Shown here piece by piece: positions 1 through 10,200 of a stretch of 64,000 nucleotides of DNA. The stretch lies in contig NZ_JAMXFJ010000005.1 in NCBI RefSeq assembly GCF_025460805.1, forward strand, positions 116,297 to 180,296, written 5' to 3'. The position numbers and the translations under genes are program-made. The notes beneath the pieces are model-generated. The model did not search any database. It was not told the DNA's origin and saw only the letters and a list, made by a program, of their open reading frames with translations. Every line of letters starts with the position of its first letter. Position 1 is the stretch's first letter. The stretch comes from Microvirga sesbaniae. GTDB lineage: Bacteria; Pseudomonadota; Alphaproteobacteria; Rhizobiales; Beijerinckiaceae.

Positions 1-20
1 TCCCCCACCCCACCCCTCCA

Positions 21-117
21 CACGTCATGGCCGGCCTTGTGCCGGCCATCCCGATCGGAAGAGCGCGGCGCCTCTCGCATCGGGATCACCGGGACGAGCC
101 CGGTGATGACGTGGGAG
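21..117. repeat. REP/MITE-like intergenic repeat, copy A
   Basis: A roughly 97-bp element that starts CACGTCATGG and ends with GATGACGTGG, so its ends form 8-bp inverted repeats (CACGTCAT/ATGACGTG). Inside are further palindromes: GGCCGGC/GCCGGCC, CATCCCGAT/ATCGGGAT and ATCACCGGG/CCCGGTGAT. Close copies lie at 13765-13856 and 13886-13984, and a hybrid copy starts at 178. It carries no credible ORF. The structure fits a non-autonomous palindromic repeat of the kind scattered between genes in Methylobacterium/Microvirga/Bosea-type genomes; the family name is not known to me. Confidence 0.75.
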
Positions 118-177
118 GGTAGGGTGAGCGGGTGATGACGGGGAGAGGGTGGCAAAGGCCGGTGCCGACACTCTCCA

Positions 178-277
178 CACGTCATGGCCGGGCCTGTCCC
201 GGCCATCCCGATGGTCCGATGCTCCCATCTTGAAGCGGCGCATCGTTCGCGGCGGACCCTCTGGATCCGCACGATGC
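178..277. repeat. Hybrid intergenic repeat, copy B (two repeat families joined)
   Basis: The first 35 or so bases match the left end of the 21-117 element (CACGTCATGGCC, then GGCCATCCCGAT). The sequence then switches to a second motif, tccgatgctcccatc through gcggcgcatcgt and cacgatgcg, that forms its own hairpin (GCATCGT/ACGATGC arms around a GCGGA/TCCGC stem). The second motif recurs at 14030-14068 and 24543-24632, so the two modules can occur joined or apart. Confidence 0.6.
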
Positions 278-537
278 GGTGGCCCTCCATCCCGGCGGAC
301 GAGGCGCCGGATGTGCGGCCTGGAGGTGTGCAGCCTCGGCCAGGGCGCGACGCACGCGGGCTGCCATCGACAGGGCCCCGCGTGCCAGGAATACGCGTGC
401 CAAGGACACGCGTGCCAAGAATCCTGATGCCACGCGCCCCATACCGGGAATCCCGGTGCCAAGCCCCGTGCCAGGTCCAAGCGGCCCAATCGGGACGAGC
501 CGTTGAGCCGTCGAGCCGGCATCGTGCCGACGGACCA
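278..537. other. Intergenic stretch with no gene seen
   Basis: No coding region is convincing here. The six-frame readings are low-complexity Arg/Pro/Ala translations without recognisable domains. A short tract around 375-480 repeats the words CGTGCCA and GTGCCAAG several times, which looks like degenerate tandem repetition. Confidence 0.5.
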
Positions 538-569
538 CGAAAAATCCCCGGCAGGGTGCCCTGCCGGGG
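538..569 (-). terminator. Rho-independent terminator after the 1198-aa RTX gene
   Basis: A perfect 11-bp stem (CCCCGGCAGGG and its complement around a 2-nt loop, 546-569) is followed on the minus strand by GATTTTTCG. It lies 26 bases beyond the stop codon of the minus-strand RTX gene ending at 595. A GC-rich stem plus T-run is the classic intrinsic terminator form. Confidence 0.85.
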
Positions 570-594
570 TGAAAGGCGAAGCCGGAGAGGCCCG

Positions 595-3500
595 TCAGAT
601 GATGAAGATGTCGGCGGCCTTCAGCCCCTTGATCTTCGCGATCTCGACCTCGCCCCCTCGTCCGGACCCGTTGGTGTCGTAGTACAGGACGCCCCCCTTG
701 TAGACCAGGTAGTCCTTCGAGTCCTTGGCCCGTCCGGTGGAGAAGATCGACGCGTCGATCTTCACCGGCGCATCGATCGTGATGAGCGTGCCGGGCTTGG
801 CGAGCTTCTTGAACACGGCGTCGTCGAGGAAGATCTTGTCCTGGCCGGACTTGAAATCCATGACCTGGTCCAGGTTGGCCGACTTGCTGGGCTTCTTGGT
901 GAACACGAAGGCGTCGTTGCCGGCGCCGCCATAAAGCTTGTCGTTGCCGGCCTCGCCGAAGAGCATGTCGTCGCCGGCATCGCCCTTGATGACATCGTTG
1001 CCGACGCCGCCATAGAGCTTGTCGTTGTCGGCCCCGCCGAAGAGGTTGTCGTTGCCGGCATCGCCGAAGAGGGTATCCCGGCCGGCCTCGCCCTTCAGGA
1101 TGTCGTTGCCCTTGCCGCCGAAGAGGCTGTCGATGCCGTCGCCGCCCAGGAGCGAGTCGTTGCCGCCCTCGCCGTAGAGCTTGTCGTCGCCGGCCAGGCC
1201 CTTGATGGTGTCCTTGGCGTTGCCGGAGCCGCCTTTCAGGATGTCGTCCTGGGGCCCGCCGTTGATCTTGTCGGCCTTCTTCGTGCCGCGCTTGTTCAAG
1301 GTGGTCTCGTCCTTGACGCCGATGGTGAAGACCTGCTCGTAGGATCCACCGAAGTTGTCCTCGACCTTCACCTTGATCTGATGAGATGCCATCTCCTCGA
1401 AATTGACCTCGGAGGCGAGCACGAGCTGGTTGTTGACGATCTTGAAGGGTCCCGGCACGGATCCGGTCTGCACCAGGCTGAACTTGAACGTCTGTCCGGC
1501 ATCGATGTCCGTCGCCCCGAGCGTCCCGACGACATCCCCGACTTTCGCGTATTCGCTGACGACCGCCTTGTCCAGGGAGATGCCGGTCGGGCTATGGTTG
1601 TTCCCGAGCGACGTGACCTTGATGCTGGAGTCGTTCGTCACCACGCCGCCATGCTCGTCCTTCACCTCGATGGTGAAGGACGTCACCTCGTTGTTGAAGG
1701 CAGTCGGCCGGTCGCGGGGATCGTACTGCAGCGCCCTGATCTTGACCTGAGCGTCAGCGGCCGAGCCGAAGAAGGTGTAGGTCTTCTGATCGTCGTTCCA
1801 GATGAAGCCGTTCAGGTTCGTGAGCACGCCCTTGCTCGAGTCGTCGAGCTTGATCGTGACGGTCACCTTCTCGCCGGCGTTGCTCTCGCCGATCGCGACA
1901 TCCTTGAAGGGGTTGACGAGGTTGACGTTCTGATCGTGCGCGATCGTCGGGTTGTAGGCGGCCGCCACGAGGGTGGGCGCCCGGTTCTCGACCTGGGACC
2001 GGACGACGATATTGCTGTTCGTGACCGTTGGGTTGAGCCCGTCATTCACCTCGATGGTGAATGTGGTGTCCTCGGTCGCGTCGACCGCTCCGTTGGGACG
2101 CGGCGTCGGGGTGAAGGTCAGGTTGCGGATGGCCGCCTGGGCGTCGACGGCCGCGCCCACGAACTTGTAGGCGTTGTCGGCTGCGCTCCAGGCAAAGCGG
2201 TTGTCGCCGCTCAAGGTCCCCTCGGTGTTGGTGTCGAGCTTGACCAGCACGGTGACCTGCGGGCTGTCGTCGGCGATGGTCACGGCTGTGAACGGCTTGG
2301 TGGTTGCCGTGTCCTTGATCGTCGTCGTCGCGGCCGCGGCGGTCAGGGTCGGTCCGGAATCGCCCGTGACTTTGTACTGCCTCGTGACGGCGCCGTGCTG
2401 GTTGACGCCGGAGAAGGCATCGACCAGGCTTGCCGTGAAGACCGTGTCGCCCTGGACAGTGGGCTTGAAGGTCACGCCAGTCAGGAAATTCGTCACGTTG
2501 GCGGCCGAGCCGGTGAACGTGATCATGCCGTTTGCGCTCTGGTTGTCGACCGTCACCTGGGCCGTGCTGGTCAGGCCTGACCAGTCACCGTGGTTGGCCG
2601 CGAAGGTCACCGTCAGGGTGACCATGTCGCTTTCCTGATCCGCCAGCTGGATCCCGTCGAACGGCTTCATGACGGCGTTCAGGGCCGCCCTCTGGTCGGT
2701 CTCCATGGCGGTGAACGTAGCGTTGTTGTTGATGTCCGCCACCGCCGTTACGGCGCCGCTATTGGACCATTGGGTATCCGCCGCGGGCTTCACCTGCACG
2801 GTGAACACCGTGTTCGTAGCGTTGCCGCTGAACGCATCCGTCGCATCGAACTGCATGCCGGACAGGATGCCGTTCAGGGTATCCCGCGTCCCGGTGAACG
2901 TGTAGGTGCGGATGTTGTTGGCGTCGACCGGATCCACACCGTTGACCCTGCCGAAGGTGCCGTTGGCCTGCGCGAACGACACCTCGATCGTCAGCTGGTC
3001 GGTGTTGTTGGCGTGGCTGACCGCGAGGTTGTTCTCGAACGGCTTGATCAATCCGGTCGATTCCCCGTTCACCTGGGCCTTTTGCCCGGTGATGGTGGGG
3101 CCTGCCGCAACGGGAACGTCCTTGAAGCGGATGGTGACGTTCTTGACGTCCGACACGGCGCCATGGTTGTCGGTGGCCGTGACGGTCAGAGCGTAATCCT
3201 TGTCCTGCGTGATCGCCGGGAGCTTGCTCTTGTCGAACGAAATCTTGCCGGTTGCGTCGATCGAGAACAGACCGCCGAAGGTATCGGCCAAGGCGTAGCC
3301 GGCCAGGGTGTCGCCCTGGTTAGGGTCGTGCGCCGCGACGGCCGCCACGACGCCTGAATTTGCCGTCTCCAGCACCACGATCTTGTTGGCATCGTTGCTC
3401 TGTCCAGCGCTGCCGTTCGTGTCCGGATTGACGGCGTCGACAATGGGCTTCTCGTTGACGTTGTTCTTCACCCGGATCGTCACATTCTGTGTGACCGGGA

Positions 3501-4191
3501 GGCTGTTGCCGTCCGTCACCGTGACGGTCAGAACATAATCGTTGTCCTGCGTGATCGCCGGGAGCTTGGTCGCATCGATCGAGATCTTGCCGTCCGCGCC
3601 GATCGAGAACAGCGCATTATGAGTATCGACGAGGCCATAGGCGATTGTGTTGCCCTCGTTGTCGTGCGCCGTGACGGCTGCCACGACGCCCGACCCGGCA
3701 TTCTCGTTCACGACGATCGTGTTGAGATCAGCACCCTGCCCATTCGTGCCTTTCCCCTGACCGTTCACGCTGTCGATCACAGGCGGGGTGTTAGTTGCCG
3801 CCTCGGGCTCAATGTCATTGAGGTAGACATCGACAACCGCTTGATGAAGCAATTCGTTTGTTGCGCTACGGAAGTTAAATTGAACTTGATCGTGTACAGC
3901 TCCATCGATCCCGAAATCTTGGTCTTCGAAGTCAAAGAGAGTCGACCCACCGTTCTTCACCCTAAGGTAATAACCGTCTATGCCATTGTATGTACCATGC
4001 CATACTTCGTAGCGACCGCCCTTATCATCGACTACTTCGATGGTGAACGTAGCAGGATCAGTCGGTTCGAAGCCCTCGAGCTTACCAACAACTGTTCCCG
4101 CAGTAATATTCTCATTGATATGTACGCCGAACTGACCTTCCTGAGCACCGCCGTCGTTTACCACAGCCGTTATCGTCAAGTTCAAAGACAT
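595..4191 (-). CDS. Large secreted cadherin-like/RTX calcium-binding protein (1198 aa)
   Basis: Probable type I-secreted surface or matrix protein. The N-terminus has no Sec signal. Two cadherin-like modules sharing the phrase KLPAITQD occupy residues 130-350. A series of roughly 100-130-residue beta-sandwich-like modules (TFTI/FTIEV motifs) follows at 360-890, with one more cadherin-type repeat near 895-965. RTX nonapeptides of the GGxGNDxL type fill 970-1095 and should bind Ca2+ after export. The last 100 residues end in the hydrophobic tail DIFII, as expected of a type I secretion signal. The start is preceded by AAGGGG seven bases upstream. The giant paralogue-like gene lies 72 bp upstream on the same strand, so the two may be co-transcribed. 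No exporter is adjacent; the nearest type I ABC/adaptor pair is at 31749-34855. The first 130 codons are visibly richer in A/T than the rest. Function beyond adhesin or matrix protein is inferred. Confidence 0.85.
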   Translation of the reverse strand: MSLNLTITAVVNDGGAQEGQFGVHINENITAGTVVGKLEGFEPTDPATFTIEVVDDKGGRYEVWHGTYNGIDGYYLRVKNGGSTLFDFEDQDFGIDGAVHDQVQFNFRSATNELLHQAVVDVYLNDIEPEAATNTPPVIDSVNGQGKGTNGQGADLNTIVVNENAGSGVVAAVTAHDNEGNTIAYGLVDTHNALFSIGADGKISIDATKLPAITQDNDYVLTVTVTDGNSLPVTQNVTIRVKNNVNEKPIVDAVNPDTNGSAGQSNDANKIVVLETANSGVVAAVAAHDPNQGDTLAGYALADTFGGLFSIDATGKISFDKSKLPAITQDKDYALTVTATDNHGAVSDVKNVTIRFKDVPVAAGPTITGQKAQVNGESTGLIKPFENNLAVSHANNTDQLTIEVSFAQANGTFGRVNGVDPVDANNIRTYTFTGTRDTLNGILSGMQFDATDAFSGNATNTVFTVQVKPAADTQWSNSGAVTAVADINNNATFTAMETDQRAALNAVMKPFDGIQLADQESDMVTLTVTFAANHGDWSGLTSTAQVTVDNQSANGMITFTGSAANVTNFLTGVTFKPTVQGDTVFTASLVDAFSGVNQHGAVTRQYKVTGDSGPTLTAAAATTTIKDTATTKPFTAVTIADDSPQVTVLVKLDTNTEGTLSGDNRFAWSAADNAYKFVGAAVDAQAAIRNLTFTPTPRPNGAVDATEDTTFTIEVNDGLNPTVTNSNIVVRSQVENRAPTLVAAAYNPTIAHDQNVNLVNPFKDVAIGESNAGEKVTVTIKLDDSSKGVLTNLNGFIWNDDQKTYTFFGSAADAQVKIRALQYDPRDRPTAFNNEVTSFTIEVKDEHGGVVTNDSSIKVTSLGNNHSPTGISLDKAVVSEYAKVGDVVGTLGATDIDAGQTFKFSLVQTGSVPGPFKIVNNQLVLASEVNFEEMASHQIKVKVEDNFGGSYEQVFTIGVKDETTLNKRGTKKADKINGGPQDDILKGGSGNAKDTIKGLAGDDKLYGEGGNDSLLGGDGIDSLFGGKGNDILKGEAGRDTLFGDAGNDNLFGGADNDKLYGGVGNDVIKGDAGDDMLFGEAGNDKLYGGAGNDAFVFTKKPSKSANLDQVMDFKSGQDKIFLDDAVFKKLAKPGTLITIDAPVKIDASIFSTGRAKDSKDYLVYKGGVLYYDTNGSGRGGEVEIAKIKGLKAADIFII

Positions 4192-4263
4192 CAGAAGCCC
4201 CTTTTAGAATCGATATTTCGTTACGTTTAATGGAGAGGCGACTTGTTGGCAAGCCGTCTCCCT

Positions 4264-7200
4264 TTAGATGACGAAGAAGCTCTCGTGCGTCAGTGTCGGA
4301 GCCGGAGTCGAAACCGTATTCTGGAATGTGGCGAATAGAACCGCAGCTTTCGAACCAGTTCCATCCTGGTCATACCAAAGCTTGGCTGCCGCCTTGTCGT
4401 AGATGATCCGACTGTTTGCATCCTTCGCTTGAGTGCCTTGAACAAAGGCGTTGGCGCTCAGCATTCCAACGGTCTCGAGAGCTCCAAAGATCGAGAGCGC
4501 AAGCTCGATACGATCGTTCTCGGCAACCTTGAAATCTTGGATGCGGTCGACATTTGTCGTGGCTAGCCGCGTTTCAAAGCGGAAAGCGTCTGCTCCGGCA
4601 CCGCCAGTCAAGACATCCTGTCCTGTCCCGCCGCTCAACGTATCGTTACCACTCGCTCCGTCGAATATGTCACTACCGGAACCACCTTTGATGACGTCAG
4701 CGTTAGCTGTGCCCGTGACACGTTCACTCTTGATATTCTCGACTCCAAGCTTGAACGTCTTCAACACAGCGGGATTGATGCCATCGCTTACTGATATGGT
4801 GAACGAGAACTCGCCGGTTGCGATTTGTTCGAAGTCGATCTTGGTATTGTCCTTGACAATGAGCTGGCGTCCGACCAGTTCAACACGTCCTCCACCATTA
4901 TCAACAAGGGTATAAACAAGGTCGTCTTGGTTCTGCACGCCCTCTACCGAGATGTTGCCGATAGCTCGCCCGACGCCGAGATGTTCGCGCACGAACTTGT
5001 CAGAGAACTTGATATTCATAGCCCCGCTCGCCGGCGTCGAGGTCACGGCGATGTGCTTGACCACTGCCGGGTGGTTGCCGTCCTGGACGCTCAGCCCGAT
5101 GTCCGTCACCTCGTTGGCGGCGTTGGGGTCGAACTTGAAGCCCTTCAGGAGAGCGTCGAGCTGGTCCGCCGTGCCGGAGAAGGTGTAGGTTCTCACCCCG
5201 TTTACCACCGACCAATCGTTGCCGGCGCCGAGCAAGGTGCCCCGGCCCTCGGCGAAGGTGATGATCGCCGTCAGCTTGTCGCCGTCCTGGTCGTCGATGT
5301 CGATGGCGCCGAACAGGGCCACCGGCACGTCCTCAGGCGTCGAGAGGGTGGCCTGAAGACCGACGACCGTCGGGTCATGGGAGCCGCTGTCGTCGCCATG
5401 GGTCGTCTGCACCGTCACGGTGCCCGTCACCGGCGCGTGCTTCTCGTCCTGCACAGAGATGGTGAACTGGGTGACGGCCGGCGCGACGTCGTTCTTCGGG
5501 TCGAAGGTGATCTTCCTGAGCATCGCGTCCAACTCGTCCGCAAAGCCGCTGAACGTGTAGGTGATCGTCCCGCCCGATTGGGACACCAGGGCGGTGACCC
5601 CGGACGGGAAGGCCAGGGTGCCGTCCTCCGAGTCGAAGGAGATCGACACCGTGAGCTTGTCGTTCTCCTTGTCCGACAGGTCGATGCCGCGCAGCAGGTA
5701 CACGGCGAGGCCGTTGTCCTTCGCGTCGGTGACCTCCGTTCCGGGAGCGAACTTGAGGACAGGCTTCTCGTTGTCGCTGTCGTCCCCGTGGGTGGTGTTG
5801 ACCGTCACCTTGTCGGTTACGGCCGCGTGCAGCGGATCCTGATCCCGCACTAAGATGGTGAACTCCGTGGAGGCCGGCGCGACGTCGTTCTTCGGGTTGA
5901 AGGTGACTTTTCTCAGGATCGCATCGAGCGCGTCGGCCTTACCGGTCCAGGTATAGGTCCGGTAGCCGGCGCCGTCGACGCCCCCGTCCTGCCAGGTGCC
6001 GCTCGGGTCGGCGAGATCGCCGGCCGCCGCGAGGAACCGGACCGTCAGCGTCAGGGTGTCGTCCTCGTGGTCGGAGAGGTCGACGCCGCGGAAGAGGAAC
6101 ACGGCCAGTCCGTTGTCCTTGGCGTTGGTGACCTCGGTTCCGTCGGCGATCTTCAGGACGGGAAGCTGGTTGTAGCCGTCGTCCGGCGGGAAACCGTCCA
6201 GCACGGTCACGGCCTCGACGCCCTGCGCCTTGTAATGGGCGATGGCTGCATCGATGGCGTCCTGATTGGCGTAGAGCCCCCGGTAGAGGAAAGCCGTATC
6301 GTTGCCGTTGATGCTGCCGTTGTTGCCGAGCAATTCGCCGTCGATCTCGTCCCCGACATTCACGATGAAATAGGTGTCGTTGCCGGCGCCGCCGTTCAGC
6401 GTGTGCCGGATCCCCATTCCCGAGAGGCTGCCGTCGAGGGTGTCGTTGCCGAGCCCGCCGATGAGAGTGCTCGAGTAGGCGTTGCCGATGAGCCTCACGT
6501 CGGCCGTGATGCTGCCGACCTTCAGGATCTCGACCTGGGCCGTCTGGCCGAGGTGGTACTCGGCCCCGAAAACCTCCACGGTGTCGGTGCCGCCGCCCGT
6601 GCCCTCGACCACCACGTCGTTCACGTTGCGGACGCGGTAGGTATCGTTGCCGGCACCGCCCTCGAGCCGATCCGCCACGCCCTCCGTACCGTCGAGGGTG
6701 TCGTTGCCGTCGCCGCCCATCAGGGTGTTGGCGGAGACGTTGCCGTGGATGAGGTTGTCCAGCGCGTTGCCGATGAGCGTGACCGCGCCGGTCGTCGAGG
6801 ACGCGTTCAGGCTCTCGACATTGGCCGCGGTGAGGGCATAAGTGTTGAACTGATCGTCGAACGCGATACCGGACGTGAGCATGACCGTGTCGATGCCGCT
6901 CGCGCCGCCATTCTCCTCGACGATGACGGCTGCGAGATCGGCCGTCGACGCGATGATGTAGGTGTCGTCGCCGTCGCCGCCCCGGAGCACGTCGTGGTTC
7001 GGGTTCGCGGGGTCGCCGCCGACGCCCCAGAGGATGTCGTCGCCCACGCCGCCGATGAGCGTGTTGGAGAACAGGCTGCCGATGAGGCTGACGCCGCCCG
7101 TGACCTCCTCGGCGACCTGCAGCACCTCGATCGCCTGGTCCGGATTGAGCTGGAAGAAGCTCGTGTGGACATAGGCGATGTCGTAGCCGCCATCCGGTCC

Positions 7201-10200
7201 CTCGGGCTTGGTGATCTCGTTGCCGATGTAGATGTGATAGATGTCGTCTTCGTCGTTGGCCAGCCCGGACGCCGTAGATCCCACGAAGGCGTGGCTCTGG
7301 ACCGATTCCTCATTCGAATCCACCAGGGTAATCGTGAAATCCGTCTCCTTGTAGGCGTTTGGAGTATTGGCGTCGGCCGGCCGGTCCTTGGGATTGAACT
7401 GCAGGGCACGCATGAGCGCCTGGAGCTGGGCGCTCGTGCCGCGGATGCTCATGAGGCTGTCGCCGGGCGTATAGGTGAACTGCACGCCCGCATAGGCCGG
7501 ATCGTTGAGATCCGGCACATTGAACTTGCCGTCCTGGCCCCACTGCACGACGACTGTCATGACAGCCGCCGGGTTGGCGTCGTCCTCGTCGTCCTGCAGC
7601 ACGATGTTCTTGAACGGAGCGGTCGTCTCGTTGTCCTTGATGGAGAAGAAACGATCGCCGTTGAAACTGATCCGAGGCAAGTGGTTCACGCTGTTCTCCG
7701 GGATGACGTTGACCGTCAGGGTCCGCTCCAGGACGCCGCCATGGGCGTCCCGCACGCGGACCGTCACGCTGTACGCGGTGCCGTCGTCCACATCGAGGCT
7801 CTCGTTCTCCTTGAGTCTCAGTTCGTTACCGACGACCTTGAACTTCCCGGTGGGGTCATAGGCGAGCTCGTAGGTGAGCTTCCCGGCGTCGTTGGGATCG
7901 GGATCCTGGCCGATCAGGACCCCGACCAGAGCGCCTTTCATATGCTCGCGCACCGTCGCCTCGTCGCCGGTGGCGAAGGTCAAGCTCGTCGGGTCGTTGT
8001 TCAGCGGGTCGTCGGTCGTGACGTCCTCGATGTTGATCCTGAAGATCTTGTCGAGGACATTGCCGTGCGGATCGGTGACCCGCAGCACGACGTCGTAATA
8101 TTTGTGACCGTCCGGCAGCTTGTCGTAATCGAACACGGCGCCGTCCCGCAGCTTGAGGACATTGCCGATGACCTCGAAGAAGCCACCTGAGTCCCCGCCT
8201 GGAGCGATCGAGTAGGTCAGGTCATTGACAGCGTCGTCCGCGTCGGTGCCGATCAGGTGACCGACCACGATGCCGCGCTGGTTCTCCTGAATGGTCGTCT
8301 CGGTCGAATGGTTGTCGGGTTCGTTGAACGTCAGATTGGTCGGTTTCTGGTTGCCGGCGTTCTCCGGCAGCACGTTGATGGTGAAGTCCTGCTCCCGATG
8401 GCCACCATGGCCGTCCGCCACGAGGACGGTCACCGTGTAGCTCGCCTGCGCCGCCCGGTCCAACTGCACCGTGTCCTTGAGCTTCAGCACGTTGTCGACG
8501 ATCTCGAACTTGCTGCTGGCGTCGCCGATCAGGTGATAGGTCAGGAGCCCGGCATCATTCGCATCCTCGTCCTTGCCGAGCAGGATGCCGATCACCGCCC
8601 CGGCCTTGTGCTCGACCACCCCGGCCGACAGCTGATTGTCGTCGAAGGTCAGGCTGTAGGGGTTGTGGTTGGCGAGATCGTAGACGTCGTCTACGTCGAT
8701 CGTGAACTCCTGCGTGGTGGATGCGCCCTGCGGGTCCGTCACCTTCACGCTGACCTTGTAGGAGGTCCCCGCCTCGTAATCGAGCGCCACGCCGTCCTTC
8801 AGCTTGAGCACGTACTGGCCCGTCGCCTCGTCCCGGACGACCTCGAAACTGTCGCTCGGATCACTGTCCAGGGCGTAGACGAGGAAGGAGGCCTCCGTAT
8901 CGTCCATTGCCTTGAGGGTCCCCAGGATAGCTCCGCGCACGTTCTCCGTCACGTGCGTCTCGACCGAGCCGTCCGCGAAGGTGAGGTTCGAGGGCGTCCG
9001 GTTGTTGGGGAAGTAGTTGTCGACGCGGATCGAAATGCTGAGCGGTGTCTCGCCGCCATTTCCGTCGGACGCTACGATGAGGCACGCGAAATCGCGGTAC
9101 TGATAGCCATCGGCGACCTGGATCTTGCTCGGATCGTGCACGATGATGCGGCCGTCGGTCGTGATCTCGAACTCGCCGTTCTGGCTGATCGTGCTTGTGG
9201 TGCCGTTCGCCAGCTTGAACAGGTAGGTGACCGGGTCGCCGTCCTCGTCCACGGCGGCGAGCTGGCCGATCGTGGCGCCCGCCTGAGCCGTCTCCAGGAT
9301 GCTGTTGCCCGTCAGGGTGACGTCGGCCGGCCTGTCGTTCGCATCGGTGACCTCGACCACGACCTTGACCGGCGCCGACGAGGCGCTCCCATCCGTCGCC
9401 ACCACCCAGAGCTCGTACCATCTGTGGCCGTTCTCGTTGTGGAGATAGGGATCTTCCCCCCCGGACTCGTAGTTGATGACGGCGCCCGGCACCACCTTGA
9501 TGCTGCCGTCCGTGTCGATCCAGAACCGGCCGCCCGCATTGGCGCCCGGGACATTGGGCGCAAAGATATAGCTGACGGGATCGCCGTCCGGGTCGGTCGA
9601 GGGCACCTGCAGCTGCGCGACGACCGCGTCCCCTGGGGCGTTCTCCGCGATCGAGCTGCCCATGAAGACCGGAGCATTCGGCGCGTCATTGCCGTTGGTG
9701 ACGATGACCTTGATCCGCGCGACCGCGGATTCGAGACCTTCGTCACGCTCATAGGCCTGCACCTCGACAAAGACGTAGTGATTGCCCTGGTCGTCAATGT
9801 CGAGGGTCTCGTAATCGAGCTTCGTCGTGAGCGTGATCTCGCCGTTGTCGTTGATGCTGAACTTATCGGCGCCGTCCGCGATCTGGTAGCGGATCGGCCC
9901 GCCATTGCCGTCGTCGTGCGAGAGCACGCGCCCGACGAAGCCGGTGGTGTTCTCCTCGATCTGCGGCTGTCCCGTCTGCAGCTCGGGCGCGCCCGGACGA
10001 CGGTTCGGAACGGGATTGACCGTGATCGTGATCGGTTGGGGCGTGATGTAGGAGAGGCCGCTCCCACCCATATCCGTGACGCGGACCAGGAACTTGAACT
10101 CGGTCGGCGAGGTGATATCCGGGATGGTTCCGTTGGCCTTCCGGACGACGCCTGTCATCGGGTCGATCTCGAACATGGCGGAGCTGTCGAGGACGTTGCC

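Noticed and set aside
184..2580. 798-codon plus-strand open frame
   Set aside because: It is antisense to the RTX gene 595-4191. The Val/Leu/Asp/Gly-heavy translation reflects the repeat DNA in a shadow frame; no domain or ribosome site.
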